Shown here piece after piece: positions 28,473-37,354 of a stretch of 64,000 nucleotides of DNA (positions are counted from its first letter, which is position 1; the number at the start of each line of letters is the position of its first letter). The notes beneath the pieces were generated by a model. It had not been told where the DNA came from, searched no databases, and saw nothing but the letters and a program-made list of their open reading frames with translations. A program made the translations under genes and the position numbers. Source of the stretch: DAOTXR01 sp034435375 (GTDB lineage Bacteria; Chloroflexota; Anaerolineae; Aggregatilineales; UBA3940); NCBI GenBank assembly GCA_034435375.1, contig DAOTXR010000039.1:122774-186773 (forward strand), written 5' to 3'.

Positions 28473-29924
28473 TCATTCCTGTTCGGCTGCGTGGATCATG
28501 CGATCCAGCTCAGCCATCAGGGCCGGGTCAAGTGGGTCAGGTTGGTGAGTCCTGAGGATGCGCTGTGCCTGCTCGCGTGCCCAATCGCGTGCACCGTCCC
28601 GCTTATGCTCCCACTCACTGTAAGGGCGGCGATCCATCAGGCGAGGCCGCCACAGCTCGTGCATGTGGACCTTGGTGTGGCGCTCGCCCAAAAAGTTGCC
28701 GCCCGGCCCCACTGACCGGATCACGTCGAGCGCCAGCGTCTCGTCGTCAACGACAATGCCGCCCATTACTTTGTGGATGATGCTGAAGATCTCGCAATCC
28801 ATGATCATCTGCTCGAATGACCAGATACGGCTGCCATCGAGCAGCCCGACCCCCAGCAGCATATCGGACATGACGACCGAGGCCATAAAGGTAGACAGAC
28901 TGTTCTCGATCCCGGCCTGCCAGTTCGGCTCTTTGGCCCCTGTGGCAAACGATCCCATCGAAAGGGGCACATGGTAAAAGTCGGCCAGCACATTCGACGC
29001 CGCGCCAAACAGAAAATCCTCCGGGCCGCCGCCGGTATAGCCCCCGGTCCGCAGGTCCATGACGGTCTGGGCAGCAGCATAGAACACGGGCGCGCCAGGA
29101 TAGGCCAACTGTAGCAGCGCCAGCCCGCTGATCACCTCGGCATTGCCGACGACCAAATTGGCGGCCAGCGTGGCCGGGGCGGTAGAAGCGCATGAGGCCA
29201 TGGTCATGAAGCCAGTCGGAAGGCCAAATTCGGCAGCGACAAGGGCTGCATCTAGACTGCCCCCGTCGTGCGCCAACGGCGAGAGCGAGCACTCCATGAC
29301 CGAGAGGATGGGACGCTGCCGCAGGGCTTCACGCCCACCGGCAATGGCGGCAGCCATCTCGACAGCAACCCGCGCTTCGCGCTCAGAATAGATGCTCTCG
29401 GTCTGCACATGTTTGGTCGAGTTAGCCCACACCGCCTGCAGCTCGTGCAGGCTGCGAGTCTTTGCCGGTCGGTCCTGCGCCGAAACTGGCACCCAGTGAA
29501 AAGCGACCTCCTCCAAGAAGTCGGCCACACGAGCGATGTCGGCTACGTCCTGAAGACGCGAGCGATGACGCTCGCCAGTGAAGGGGTCGATGACCTCCAC
29601 GCCGCAGCCGTCAGTGCCGACAAAGACATGGTTGCCATCGAGGGGAAGGTCCTGCAATGGCTCACGGGCGGCTAAGGTGTAGGCAGAGGGTGCACGCTTC
29701 AACGCCTCTTCGACCATATGGCCCGGCGCTTTGACGATCATGGCATCGCGGTTCACGCTGGCGCCATGTGCTTCCCAGATGTCGAGCGCGCGGCGCGAAG
29801 GAAATTTGACGCCCACTGACTCGATCACGTCGAGTGTGGCGGTGTGAATCCGCTGCACGTCCTCCGGATCGAGGATGTGCAGCTTCAGGCGGGGGTTGGT
29901 AATGGATTTGATCTGACCAGCCAT
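28473..29924 (-). CDS. MttB-family (trimethylamine/betaine) methyltransferase, first copy
   Basis: A 483-residue TIM-barrel methyltransferase of the MttB superfamily. No in-frame TAG is needed, so it lacks pyrrolysine, like the glycine-betaine methyltransferase MtgB. Recognisable stretches are VKFPSRRALDIWEAHGASV, PLAHDGGSLDAALVAAEFG, and PGGNFLGERHTKVHMHELWRP near the end. It would transfer a methyl group from a quaternary amine to the corrinoid protein encoded 60 nt downstream. The substrate cannot be read directly: family members differ widely (glycine betaine, proline betaine, carnitine). It shares its operon with a second, more distant copy. Confidence 0.9.
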   Translation of the reverse strand: MAGQIKSITNPRLKLHILDPEDVQRIHTATLDVIESVGVKFPSRRALDIWEAHGASVNRDAMIVKAPGHMVEEALKRAPSAYTLAAREPLQDLPLDGNHVFVGTDGCGVEVIDPFTGERHRSRLQDVADIARVADFLEEVAFHWVPVSAQDRPAKTRSLHELQAVWANSTKHVQTESIYSEREARVAVEMAAAIAGGREALRQRPILSVMECSLSPLAHDGGSLDAALVAAEFGLPTGFMTMASCASTAPATLAANLVVGNAEVISGLALLQLAYPGAPVFYAAAQTVMDLRTGGYTGGGPEDFLFGAASNVLADFYHVPLSMGSFATGAKEPNWQAGIENSLSTFMASVVMSDMLLGVGLLDGSRIWSFEQMIMDCEIFSIIHKVMGGIVVDDETLALDVIRSVGPGGNFLGERHTKVHMHELWRPRLMDRRPYSEWEHKRDGARDWAREQAQRILRTHQPDPLDPALMAELDRMIHAAEQE

Positions 29925-29988
29925 CGTGGTTCCTTCTCTGCAAAACGAGGGTCAAGGCAAAATTGCCGGAAATCTGGAGAGGCAGCTG

Positions 29989-31446
29989 TCATCGATCGGG
30001 CAGGGCGTCCATCCCGGCGCGGCGAGCCGCTGCAAGCGTGATGCGTTCCAACTCAGCAGCAGCTTCGCGCGGCAGGTCAGGTGGCTGCCAGTCGCCCAGC
30101 AGTTTCTCAACCTGGGCGTGAGCGCGAGCGGCAGCATCGAGCGCCCCGCTGTCTTCCCAGCCGCGCCGTGTGTCACGGTCGGTGACGGGGCTGGGGATGA
30201 ATGCCTCCACTCTCATCCAGCGCAGGGTGGAGGGGTGCTCCAGGAAGCTGCCATCGTGGCCTACCTGGCGAATCACCTCTACAGCCAACGTATCGCCACG
30301 CGGGGCCATGCCCGCAACCAGCCTGCGGGCCATGCCAATGATCTCGGCATCGATCACCAACTTCTCCAGGCTGAGACAGCGTTCGAAATCGAGCATCCCG
30401 CCACTGGATATCATGTTCACCCCAGCCAGGGCGGCAAGCACGGTGCCGATGCCAGATTCAAACCCAGCCTGGGCGTCGACAATCTTGGAATCGCTCGACC
30501 CCATGTAGGCATGGGTAGGCAGACCTAGCACCTTGCCCACCTGGGCATAAGCCACATCGATCATCTGGGTCTCGATGGCTCCCATCGGTGTGTTGCCAGT
30601 GCGCATGTCAAAGGCCACTGGAGCGCCGCCCCAGATGATGGGCGATCCTGGTCCAGCCAATTGGTGAATGACGATCCCGCTGAGCGACTCGGCGGCATGC
30701 TGGACCACTGCGCCCAGCAGCGTCACGGGGCCAGCCGCGCCCGGCAGAGGCATCGATACCAGCTCGGCGGGCACCCCATGCAGCGCGCAGTCAACCAGGT
30801 TCTCACCGGTGATCTCTGTCCATTGGAGGGGCGGCGATGGGCAAACATCGAACACGGCGATGGGGCGCTGGCGCAGCGCCTCGGCGCTGCCTGCCACTGC
30901 AACCAGCATCTCGTACATCACAGCCCAGGTAGAGACGCCAAAAGCGCCGGTAATGACCGGCTTGCGACTGTTGAGCAGAACCAGGAACAACCGGTACAGG
31001 TCTGCAATGGCCTGGGGCACATCAGAACACACCAGGCTCGTGCTGGCTGCATCGTAGGCGGGGAGCACGTCGGCCAGGCGTGTGGCGTTGATCAGGTCTT
31101 GGGTGGTCGGCGGGCGCGAGCGCGTACTGCCATAGTCGACGATCTCAAGCGCCGTGGAGCCGGGATCAAAGTGAATGTCATCATCGCCATAATGGACCGC
31201 TGGTCTGCCCATCCTGTCGTGTAGATAGAAAGAGCGCGGAACGGTGGCCAGACAACGCTGAACCAGGTCGGGCGGAATGCGGACGATTCGTTCAGCTCGA
31301 TGAATGCGGGCGCCTGCGCCGTCAAGCAGGTCAAGGGCGCGGGCTGAGTGAATCCGCACGCCAGGGTCTTCAAGAAGCTGATAAGCTTCATCGAGCGCCC
31401 AGGTCACGGTGTTGTCGTCAAGAAGAAGCAATCTGGGTCGGGTCAT
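29989..31446 (-). CDS. MttB-family methyltransferase, second copy
   Basis: A 485-residue paralogue of the neighbouring MttB-family enzyme, also without an in-frame TAG. Typical stretches are LLEDPGVRIHSARALDLLDGAG, FDVCPSPPLQWTEITGENLVD, and VGHDGSFLEHPSTLRWMRVEAF. The start at ATG 31446 (MTRPRLLLLDDN) matches the family; a longer upstream frame does not. Having two divergent copies beside one corrinoid protein suggests either two substrates or successive demethylation steps. Spacing to its neighbours is 64 and 84 nt. Confidence 0.88.
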   Translation of the reverse strand: MTRPRLLLLDDNTVTWALDEAYQLLEDPGVRIHSARALDLLDGAGARIHRAERIVRIPPDLVQRCLATVPRSFYLHDRMGRPAVHYGDDDIHFDPGSTALEIVDYGSTRSRPPTTQDLINATRLADVLPAYDAASTSLVCSDVPQAIADLYRLFLVLLNSRKPVITGAFGVSTWAVMYEMLVAVAGSAEALRQRPIAVFDVCPSPPLQWTEITGENLVDCALHGVPAELVSMPLPGAAGPVTLLGAVVQHAAESLSGIVIHQLAGPGSPIIWGGAPVAFDMRTGNTPMGAIETQMIDVAYAQVGKVLGLPTHAYMGSSDSKIVDAQAGFESGIGTVLAALAGVNMISSGGMLDFERCLSLEKLVIDAEIIGMARRLVAGMAPRGDTLAVEVIRQVGHDGSFLEHPSTLRWMRVEAFIPSPVTDRDTRRGWEDSGALDAAARAHAQVEKLLGDWQPPDLPREAAAELERITLAAARRAGMDALPDR

Positions 31447-31530
31447 TGCGATGATCCTTTGGGCTGCGTCGTTCGGTTCACATCTGGCAGGCATCGAGGG
31501 CAAGGTGCTGCCCATTCTCTTCCTGAAGCC

Positions 31531-32331
31531 TCACACTTCGCGTGCACGGCAGCTCAGGCAGCTTGGCTTGTCGCACAACAGGAAGTTCGGTTCTTGGCGA
31601 AGCCGCTGCTCAGCGTAGGCTAACAAGGGCTTGAGTGGGATCGCCTCGCAGCGTGCTAAGCCGATCTGAGCCACGACGGTGATGTCCATCAGTTCGCGCC
31701 AGATGGCGTTGAAGCCCTCTGAGCAGCCAGGAATGTGAGGTAGCTCCTCAATATCGTCAAGGGTCAAGGCCCAGCGCACAAACGACCGACGACCAACCCG
31801 CTGTTCGGCTAGATGCAGTGAGAAGTTGTCACGCTGGTCGACGCCCATGAGCAGCACCACACCGTCGTGCGCCTCCAACCAGGCGATGGGGCCGAGGGGA
31901 TTCTGCCGTGTCTGTGAAGCTAGGACAGCGCGAGCATTTGAACCCTGAGCCACGAATGACAAGATAGGGTGCACGCTGCGCAACGTGTGGCGGTCACGGC
32001 GCAGCGCCTCTGCCACCGCGCCACAGTCAGGGTGTACAGGCAGATCGGGGCGAAAGATGTCGGCTCGTGCATTAGCCTCATCGCCGGATCCATACACAAT
32101 GGCATTGTGTGGCGGGCCAGTCTGCGGGATGACCTGGGTTTGGTAGGTGAAGGCTGGCATCACTAAGGTGTCCACCACAGCCAGAATGGCCCGAACGACC
32201 GCTTCGGGGCCGCCGCGGACCGGCCCCAAAGCCGTCATATGCACATGGGCGATGGCGGCGATGTCTTTGCTCAGCCCTAACTCGTCTTGCAGCTTGGCCT
32301 GGATCTCCTGCTCGGTCAGCTCTTGAGCCAC
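31531..32331 (-). CDS. AAC(3)-like N-acetyltransferase
   Basis: A 266-residue protein of the aminoglycoside 3-N-acetyltransferase fold, shown by HVHMTALGPVRGG, LVMPAFTYQT, VHPDCGAVAEALRR and SVHPILSFVAQG. Start GTG 32331 is chosen because GGGAGG lies 4 nt upstream, giving a 16-nt overlap with the GNAT gene. Unusually it ends in a cysteine-rich tail (CDKPSCLSC). Many AAC(3)-fold proteins do not act on antibiotics; the operon context with amine methyltransferases suggests acetylation of a small amine or metabolite, which is an inference. No resistance claim should be made from this. Confidence 0.8.
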   Translation of the reverse strand: MAQELTEQEIQAKLQDELGLSKDIAAIAHVHMTALGPVRGGPEAVVRAILAVVDTLVMPAFTYQTQVIPQTGPPHNAIVYGSGDEANARADIFRPDLPVHPDCGAVAEALRRDRHTLRSVHPILSFVAQGSNARAVLASQTRQNPLGPIAWLEAHDGVVLLMGVDQRDNFSLHLAEQRVGRRSFVRWALTLDDIEELPHIPGCSEGFNAIWRELMDITVVAQIGLARCEAIPLKPLLAYAEQRLRQEPNFLLCDKPSCLSCRAREV

Positions 32332-32870
32332 GGGGCCTCCCACTCGTCCCTGAGCACTGCATACAGTGCGATATCGTGCCAACGCCCGTCGAAGTACATG
32401 GCCTGCCGGATGGTTCCTTCACGGGTGAACCCCAGGCGCTCCAAGAGTCTGATCGATGGCTCATTGGCAGCCGCCGTGAAGGCTGCGACGCGCTGAACGG
32501 GGTAGGTGGCAAACAGGTAGTCGATCACGAGCGCACAGGCTTCACGGGCATAGCCCTTGTGGCGCGACTCCAGATCAGCAATGGCATAGCCGATGTCGTA
32601 AAACTCCATCAGATCGGGAATTATTTTCTGTATCCCGTAACGCACATAGCCAATCACCTGGCCTGTGGGGAGCAACTCGATGGCCAGCAGGCCATGATCG
32701 GTAGAAGGAGCCAAATTGTCGCTCAACGCACGGCGGATGACAAACCCCTGGCCTAGCAGGAAGGGCTGCCACGGCCCAATGGCTGGCTCACGGCTTTCCA
32801 GCCATTGAACAATCATGTCCAATTCGTCTTGACGAAACGGTCTGACACGCACGCGATCGCCAGTCAGCAT
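32316..32870 (-). CDS. GNAT acetyltransferase (RimJ/RimL-like)
   Basis: A 184-residue acetyl-CoA-dependent N-acetyltransferase. The pattern is that of the RimJ/RimL and SpeG-like group: VRVRPFRQDELDMIVQWLE at the start, IGYAIADLESRHKGYAREA in place of the canonical acetyl-CoA loop, and NEPSIRLLERLGFTREG. It begins 3 nt after the enoyl-CoA hydratase stop and overlaps the AAC(3)-like gene, so it is in the same transcript. Acceptor unknown. Confidence 0.87.
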   Translation of the reverse strand: MLTGDRVRVRPFRQDELDMIVQWLESREPAIGPWQPFLLGQGFVIRRALSDNLAPSTDHGLLAIELLPTGQVIGYVRYGIQKIIPDLMEFYDIGYAIADLESRHKGYAREACALVIDYLFATYPVQRVAAFTAAANEPSIRLLERLGFTREGTIRQAMYFDGRWHDIALYAVLRDEWEAPWLKS

Positions 32871-32873
32871 AGC

Positions 32874-33647
32874 CTATCGTCCCTTCCAGGTGGGGGATCG
32901 TTTGTTCAGAAAGGCATCCATCCCCTCCTTCTGATCTTCTGTGCTGAACAAAAAGTAGAACTGGCGACGCTCAAAGATCAGGCCCTCGGCCAGTGTCATC
33001 TCGAAAGCCTTGTTGATCGACTCCTTAGCCAAGCGCACCGCCAGCGGAGCACGGGCCGCAACCTGGTTTGCCAGTTTGATGGCTTCGTCCAGATAGGTTT
33101 CCACCGGATAGACGTGATTCACCAGCCCATACTGGAGCGCCTCCTGAGCACTCAAGCGACGGTCGTTGAGGATGATCTCCATGGCCAGAGATTTGCCCAC
33201 AGCGCGAATCAGGCGTTGTGTGCCGCCCGCGCCAGGAATGACCCCCAGGTTGATCTCAGGCTGGCCGAAGATCGCGGTCTCGCTGGCCACGATCATGTCG
33301 CACATCATGGCGATCTCACAGCCACCGCCCAGCGCAAAGCCCGACACGGCAGCGATGACCGGCTTCTTCATTTGAGCAATGCGGTCCCAGTTGCCGATCA
33401 GATCGGCGGTCAGCATATCGACCGACGAGGCAGAAGACATCTCGGCGATATCCGCTCCGGCGGCGAAAGCGCGATCGCTGCCGGTGAGGACCACCGCGCC
33501 AATGGCGGGGTCAGCATCAAAGCCAGATAAAGCTTCGGCCAACTCACGGATCAGACCGCTGCTGAGTGCATTGAGTTGCTTGGGGCGATTCAGGCGGATC
33601 AACCCCACGCGGTCGTGCACTTCGGTCAAGATGTACTCGTAGGCCAT
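32874..33647 (-). CDS. Enoyl-CoA hydratase/isomerase family protein
   Basis: A 257-residue crotonase-fold enzyme with ADIAEMSS and VSGFALGGGCEIAM for the oxyanion hole, and PEINLGVIPGAGGTQRL carrying the second catalytic Glu. Both catalytic glutamates of classical hydratases are kept, so it should hydrate 2-enoyl-CoA substrates. It is the first gene of the six-gene minus-strand run and is preceded by a good promoter. Carnitine and related betaines are metabolised through CoA thioesters with crotonase-fold enzymes, so such a substrate for the run is possible but not shown. Confidence 0.92.
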   Translation of the reverse strand: MAYEYILTEVHDRVGLIRLNRPKQLNALSSGLIRELAEALSGFDADPAIGAVVLTGSDRAFAAGADIAEMSSASSVDMLTADLIGNWDRIAQMKKPVIAAVSGFALGGGCEIAMMCDMIVASETAIFGQPEINLGVIPGAGGTQRLIRAVGKSLAMEIILNDRRLSAQEALQYGLVNHVYPVETYLDEAIKLANQVAARAPLAVRLAKESINKAFEMTLAEGLIFERRQFYFLFSTEDQKEGMDAFLNKRSPTWKGR

Positions 33648-33734
33648 AGCTACTCCTTATTGCTTCACAAATGGCTGGGCGGCATGGACTGGCCACACCG
33701 ACGAGAGGATCAGAAAAGTGGAAGCCTCACACCA

Positions 33735-33763
33735 ATCATAACATCGCTTGGCAACGGACTCAA
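33735..33763 (-). promoter_or_regulatory. Predicted promoter of the enoyl-CoA hydratase/MttB operon
   Basis: TTGAGT (33763-33758) and TATGAT (33740-33735) are 17 nt apart on the minus strand, about 88 nt before the first gene. AAGGAG precedes that gene's ATG. Confidence 0.6.
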
Positions 33764-33861
33764 TCGGCGCGATGCTCAGGGTGCTCTCAGCAAGTGGGGC
33801 AGATGAGCAGCCTGGGCGAAAGCGCTGGCCAGCACAACCTCAGCTCTCCGGGAGATTACGG

Positions 33862-34983
33862 CTATGCTCCGTTGCTGCCAGCCGTGGACAGGCTAGCCGT
33901 CGTGTCGTCTGGTTGCCCGCGTGTCGTCTTCTCCCGTGCGGCGTAGTATGCAAAAATCAGCCACGTGACTAATAGCACGGCAGACAGGTAATAAAACATC
34001 GGTGTATCGACAAACCCTCCCCGGCGCAGGGACAAGAAACCCGCATCGTACAGCAGGAACAGAGCGCCGCCGAGCAGGGGCTTTTCAAGGAAAAGCGGCG
34101 TCAGGCTGGTCGCCATGAGGATGATCAAGGCGTGCCCGTTGGCGTAGGGCGACACCAGCAGCGAGGCTGCTAGCGCCATTCCTGCCTGGTTCGGGCTGAG
34201 TTCCCGGCTGCCTTTCCAGGCAATGATCAGGGTGATGGCTGCCACAATGATCTGTGCGCCCCACACAGAGATAGGCGGCGCGCCCAGATCGTACAGACGG
34301 GCCGGCAGCGAAATGCCTACCGGGTCGAGAGGGGTTATCGACCCCCACCATTCGTGGCCTTTCCACACCAGGCTGGCAACGACGATGGCGAGGACCGGCG
34401 CCCCAGCCTGAAGGATGAATCGGAGCGGCATTGTCTGGACGATGTAGACGCCCAACACCACCATCAGCAAGAAGGTGGACTGTGGCTTGATGGTTGCCAG
34501 TAAGACTCCCAACGCAAGCAGATAAGGTCGCTTCTGCCGATAGCTGTACAGGGTAAGCAGCGTCCCGGCCACCGAGATTGGCTCGAAGTTGGCATCGGCA
34601 AAATTGCGCAGCGATGGGTACGATGTCACCAGGAGCAGGGTAGCCAGCAGGCGCATCAGCTTGGGCGCATTGGTCGGAACACTGGCTAACAGGGATGCCA
34701 GGAGAATAAACATCATCACTCCCCAACTGGCCCGCAACGACAGGAAGCCCAGCGGCATCACGAAAATCACGCTCCAGGGGGGGTTGACGATGCCCGGCGC
34801 TCCCAAACGCAGATGGCCATTTTGCATGGCTCCCCATAGCATTTTCCAGTCAAAGGCCAGCCGGGCATCTTCAATAGGAAGCTGCATGGCAAACAGGATG
34901 AACATCAGCAGGGCCAACCCCAGGCCCAGAACGAAGATGCCTCGCTCAACAGTTGGGTTTCTCAGCCATCTATGAAGATCCAT
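33862..34983 (-). CDS. Polytopic membrane protein, probable GT87-like glycosyltransferase
   Basis: A 373-residue protein with about nine to ten transmembrane segments. The pattern of an acidic stretch after the first helix (QLPIEDARLAFDWKMLWGA), PPWSVIFVMPLGFL and a KPQ motif in a later loop (ATIKPQSTFLLM) resembles DUF2029/GT87 polyprenyl-phosphate-dependent glycosyltransferases. That family uses lipid-linked sugars on the outer face of the membrane. It stands alone between intergenic stretches of about 210 and 107 nt. The assignment rests on topology and short motifs, so another GT-C family is possible. Confidence 0.68.
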   Translation of the reverse strand: MDLHRWLRNPTVERGIFVLGLGLALLMFILFAMQLPIEDARLAFDWKMLWGAMQNGHLRLGAPGIVNPPWSVIFVMPLGFLSLRASWGVMMFILLASLLASVPTNAPKLMRLLATLLLVTSYPSLRNFADANFEPISVAGTLLTLYSYRQKRPYLLALGVLLATIKPQSTFLLMVVLGVYIVQTMPLRFILQAGAPVLAIVVASLVWKGHEWWGSITPLDPVGISLPARLYDLGAPPISVWGAQIIVAAITLIIAWKGSRELSPNQAGMALAASLLVSPYANGHALIILMATSLTPLFLEKPLLGGALFLLYDAGFLSLRRGGFVDTPMFYYLSAVLLVTWLIFAYYAAREKTTRGQPDDTTASLSTAGSNGA

Positions 34984-35050
34984 GGTGTTAAGCGCCTTTC
35001 GCCTGAGGACTAGAGCTTGGGGGCATGAGGAGCATCAATATATTGGCGGC

Positions 35051-35079
35051 AGGGACGGATCAAGAGTGAATCCGTCCCT
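35051..35079 (-). terminator. Stem-loop after the MFS transporter gene
   Basis: A perfect 10-bp inverted repeat (35051-35060 with 35070-35079) lies 11 nt after the transporter stop on the minus strand. No T-run follows. Confidence 0.5.
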
Positions 35080-35090
35080 GCTTACTACTC

Positions 35091-36434
35091 TCAAGCCTGG
35101 GCGGTGGGCTTCGTCTCAAGGGTCGTGTGAGCCTCTCCGCGTGTGACGAATGCCATGCACACCATGGCTAGCACGAAGAAAGCGGGGGTCACCAGGAAAA
35201 TCGAGCTATAGTTGCGCCCGGTCAGGTCGATGATGAAACCGCTGAGGGTTGGGCCGCTGCTCGAAGCAAGCTGCGACGCCAGATAATAGAACCCGGTGAA
35301 TGTCCCCAGCAGACGCGGGTCGTCGGTCATGTCGACCACCATGGGCAGCGAATTGATGTTCACCAGCGCCCAGCCCACGCCGCCGAATGCAAGGACAACA
35401 GCGATGAAGGTGGTGTTGGGGACAAAGTAGGCCATGATCAGCAGCGCGGCAAAGATCGCCAGGCCCAGCATGATTGTCCGACGCCGCCCGATGCGCTCGC
35501 CAATAAAGCCCGCCGGGATTGCAAACAAGATGAAGGTGATCCCGGCAACCCCAAACAGCGTCGGAGCAAAGCCTTCGGTGACGTCCAGCGTGTTCACCGC
35601 ATACGATGTAAAGAAGGTGCTGGTCCCACTATAGCCAACAAACCAGAAGAAAATGGCCAGCATGAGAAGGATCAGGCTTTTGCGGTGCTCTGGGGGGATC
35701 GTTTGGGTCCTCCTGAGCACGCCCAGCGCTTCTTCCTGATCGCTCCGCTCATGGGCCTCTGCTTTCTCCAGGTCCTCGATACGTGGCTCTTTGACCGTGG
35801 CGAACAGCATCACCATCGCACCGACCAGCAACACCGACGCTATGGTGAATGGGAAAAACTGGTTTACGTCGAACAGACGAGCCACGCCCAGGGTGGCAAT
35901 GACCGTGCCCAGACCGCCCATCAAGTTGATCACGCCGTTGGCTTTGCTGCGCAATGGCGAGGGTGTCAGGTCGGGCATCAGGGCAATGACCGGGGTACGC
36001 AGCACGGCCATGGACAACAGCACCAGCCCGGCCCCGATCATGAACAGCGCAAAGGGGCCGCTGTTGAGGGCGACGCTGCCGGTCGTGGCGGGGTTGATCA
36101 GCGAAACGGCCAGCGGGATCAGGAAGAACGCTATGGCTGCCACCGGCGCAGCCGTGAGGATATAAGGATAGCGTCGCCCGATGCGCGTCCGGGTGCGATC
36201 ACTCCACACACCAACCAGGGGCAGCACGAAGATGGCCACGATGTTATCGAGCGTCATGATGAACCCGGTCAACGTGGCGCTCAGGCCAAAGCCCAGCACG
36301 TGGCGGGTTGAGGCGAAAGCCGGGTTGCCCGATTGGAGGTAGATAGGAACGAACGAGTCGTACATCTGCCACACCACACTGATGCCGAAGAATCCAAAGC
36401 CGATGAGAAACGTCTTTTTCCAGTCGAGCTTCAC
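35091..36434 (-). CDS. MFS transporter, sugar:cation symporter (GPH/SLC45-like)
   Basis: A 447-residue inner-membrane protein with 12 predicted helices. Features of the glycoside-pentoside-hexuronide/sucrose symporter group are MYDSFVPIYLQ in helix 1, GVWSDRTRTRIGRRYPYIL after helix 2, and RTPVIALMPDLTPSPLRSKANG after helix 4. The corresponding loop in the second half is FIGERIGRRRTIM. Translation starts with GTG 36434 behind AAGGAGGA. It is the intact counterpart of the type truncated at 17346-17678. Substrate probably a glycoside or oligosaccharide, not resolvable here. Confidence 0.9.
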   Translation of the reverse strand: MKLDWKKTFLIGFGFFGISVVWQMYDSFVPIYLQSGNPAFASTRHVLGFGLSATLTGFIMTLDNIVAIFVLPLVGVWSDRTRTRIGRRYPYILTAAPVAAIAFFLIPLAVSLINPATTGSVALNSGPFALFMIGAGLVLLSMAVLRTPVIALMPDLTPSPLRSKANGVINLMGGLGTVIATLGVARLFDVNQFFPFTIASVLLVGAMVMLFATVKEPRIEDLEKAEAHERSDQEEALGVLRRTQTIPPEHRKSLILLMLAIFFWFVGYSGTSTFFTSYAVNTLDVTEGFAPTLFGVAGITFILFAIPAGFIGERIGRRRTIMLGLAIFAALLIMAYFVPNTTFIAVVLAFGGVGWALVNINSLPMVVDMTDDPRLLGTFTGFYYLASQLASSSGPTLSGFIIDLTGRNYSSIFLVTPAFFVLAMVCMAFVTRGEAHTTLETKPTAQA

Positions 36435-36877
36435 GGCATGTCCTCCTTACTTTGTGGATTGGTGAATCAATGGCTCAACGACGGCGATTCCTTCTGTGGT
36501 AGCGTGAAGGTCTCATCTAGCGCGCAAATAGCGCAAAGCGGTGTTGAGGCGATGCTGACCGGCTATACCCCCACAGGATAGCACAGGCGCGAGTCGTGAT
36601 CAACAGAGCTGGATGGCTTGCATGCACTTCAAGACAATGGGGTAGGGTGGTCCTGCCCACGGCTTCGTCCCCGACCGCGCCTCGGCTCGGAAGGGGGTGA
36701 GGCTGATCCACCAACCTGAAACAGTCCCACATGGTTTGTGCTGGGGCTTATGGGGAAGGTTCAGTCGCCGCCCTCCAGCAGCCAAGGAGGGCAGACCGGC
36801 GTGCTTGGCCGGGGGGTGTGGTTGCCATCACTGACCACCACAGACATGCTGTGGGTGGTCACTCTGCTGACGACCTC
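36435..36877. other. 443-nt intergenic stretch without a supported gene
   Basis: Short open frames here lack ribosome sites or recognisable products. The only structure I see is an imperfect stem-loop at 36832-36861 (8 bp plus 4 bp with one bulge), which lies just after the stop of the minus-strand SHOCT-like gene and may end its transcript. Confidence 0.6.
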
Positions 36878-37258
36878 TCACTCGACGAAAATCTCGACAC
36901 GCTCGTTCTCGTCGTCATCTTCCACGTCGATGATCTTGCCGCGCATTCCACCCTTGATCGCCTCTAGAACTTCCTCAAAATCCAACCCTTCCAGGTCAGG
37001 GGCAAAACGGGCTCCCATGCGCAGCCCAACGTTGATCAGGCTCATAGGAATGTTTAAGCTGGCCTTGACGCGGCCCGAATCGGCGCTGGTGACGCGCACA
37101 CGCAGGTAGCGCGGATCGCCTTCACTGGAAGACGCCGCAGCGCGAGAGCGAGAAGAAGCGCCCTGCAGCGCCTTGAGGAGCTGTGCGCCTTCTTCCGCCG
37201 TGAGTTTCCCCTCAGCGATCATGTTCAATATCTTGAGACGTTCCTCAGTTGTAGACAT
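36878..37258 (-). CDS. SHOCT-like domain protein
   Basis: A 126-residue soluble protein. The N-terminus (about 1-35, STTEERLKILNMIAEGKLTA then EEGAQLLKAL) is the short SHOCT-like helix pair also found at the C-termini of the proteins encoded at 38378 and 39625. A Ser/Ala-rich linker is followed by a domain with RYLRVRVTSADSGRVKASLNIP and an acidic end. Similar proteins accompany DUF2089/YvlB-like genes in Firmicutes and Chloroflexota. The start at 37258 removes a doubtful leader. Probably part of an envelope-stress system together with its neighbours. Confidence 0.8.
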   Translation of the reverse strand: MSTTEERLKILNMIAEGKLTAEEGAQLLKALQGASSRSRAAASSSEGDPRYLRVRVTSADSGRVKASLNIPMSLINVGLRMGARFAPDLEGLDFEEVLEAIKGGMRGKIIDVEDDDENERVEIFVE

Positions 37259-37354
37259 CGCCCTGTACTCTCCCACTAAGACATGCCTGCCGCAGAAGTC
37301 TTGCGCCGACGCGCGGCATACAAAATCACCCTCTACCTTCTTGCCTGCGTCCCC

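Noticed and set aside
28473..31446. Pyrrolysine in the two MttB-family genes
   Set aside because: Both frames are open without any in-frame TAG, so they are of the non-pyrrolysine type.
31531..32331. Antibiotic-resistance gene
   Set aside because: The AAC(3) fold alone does not show aminoglycoside activity, and the operon context is metabolic.
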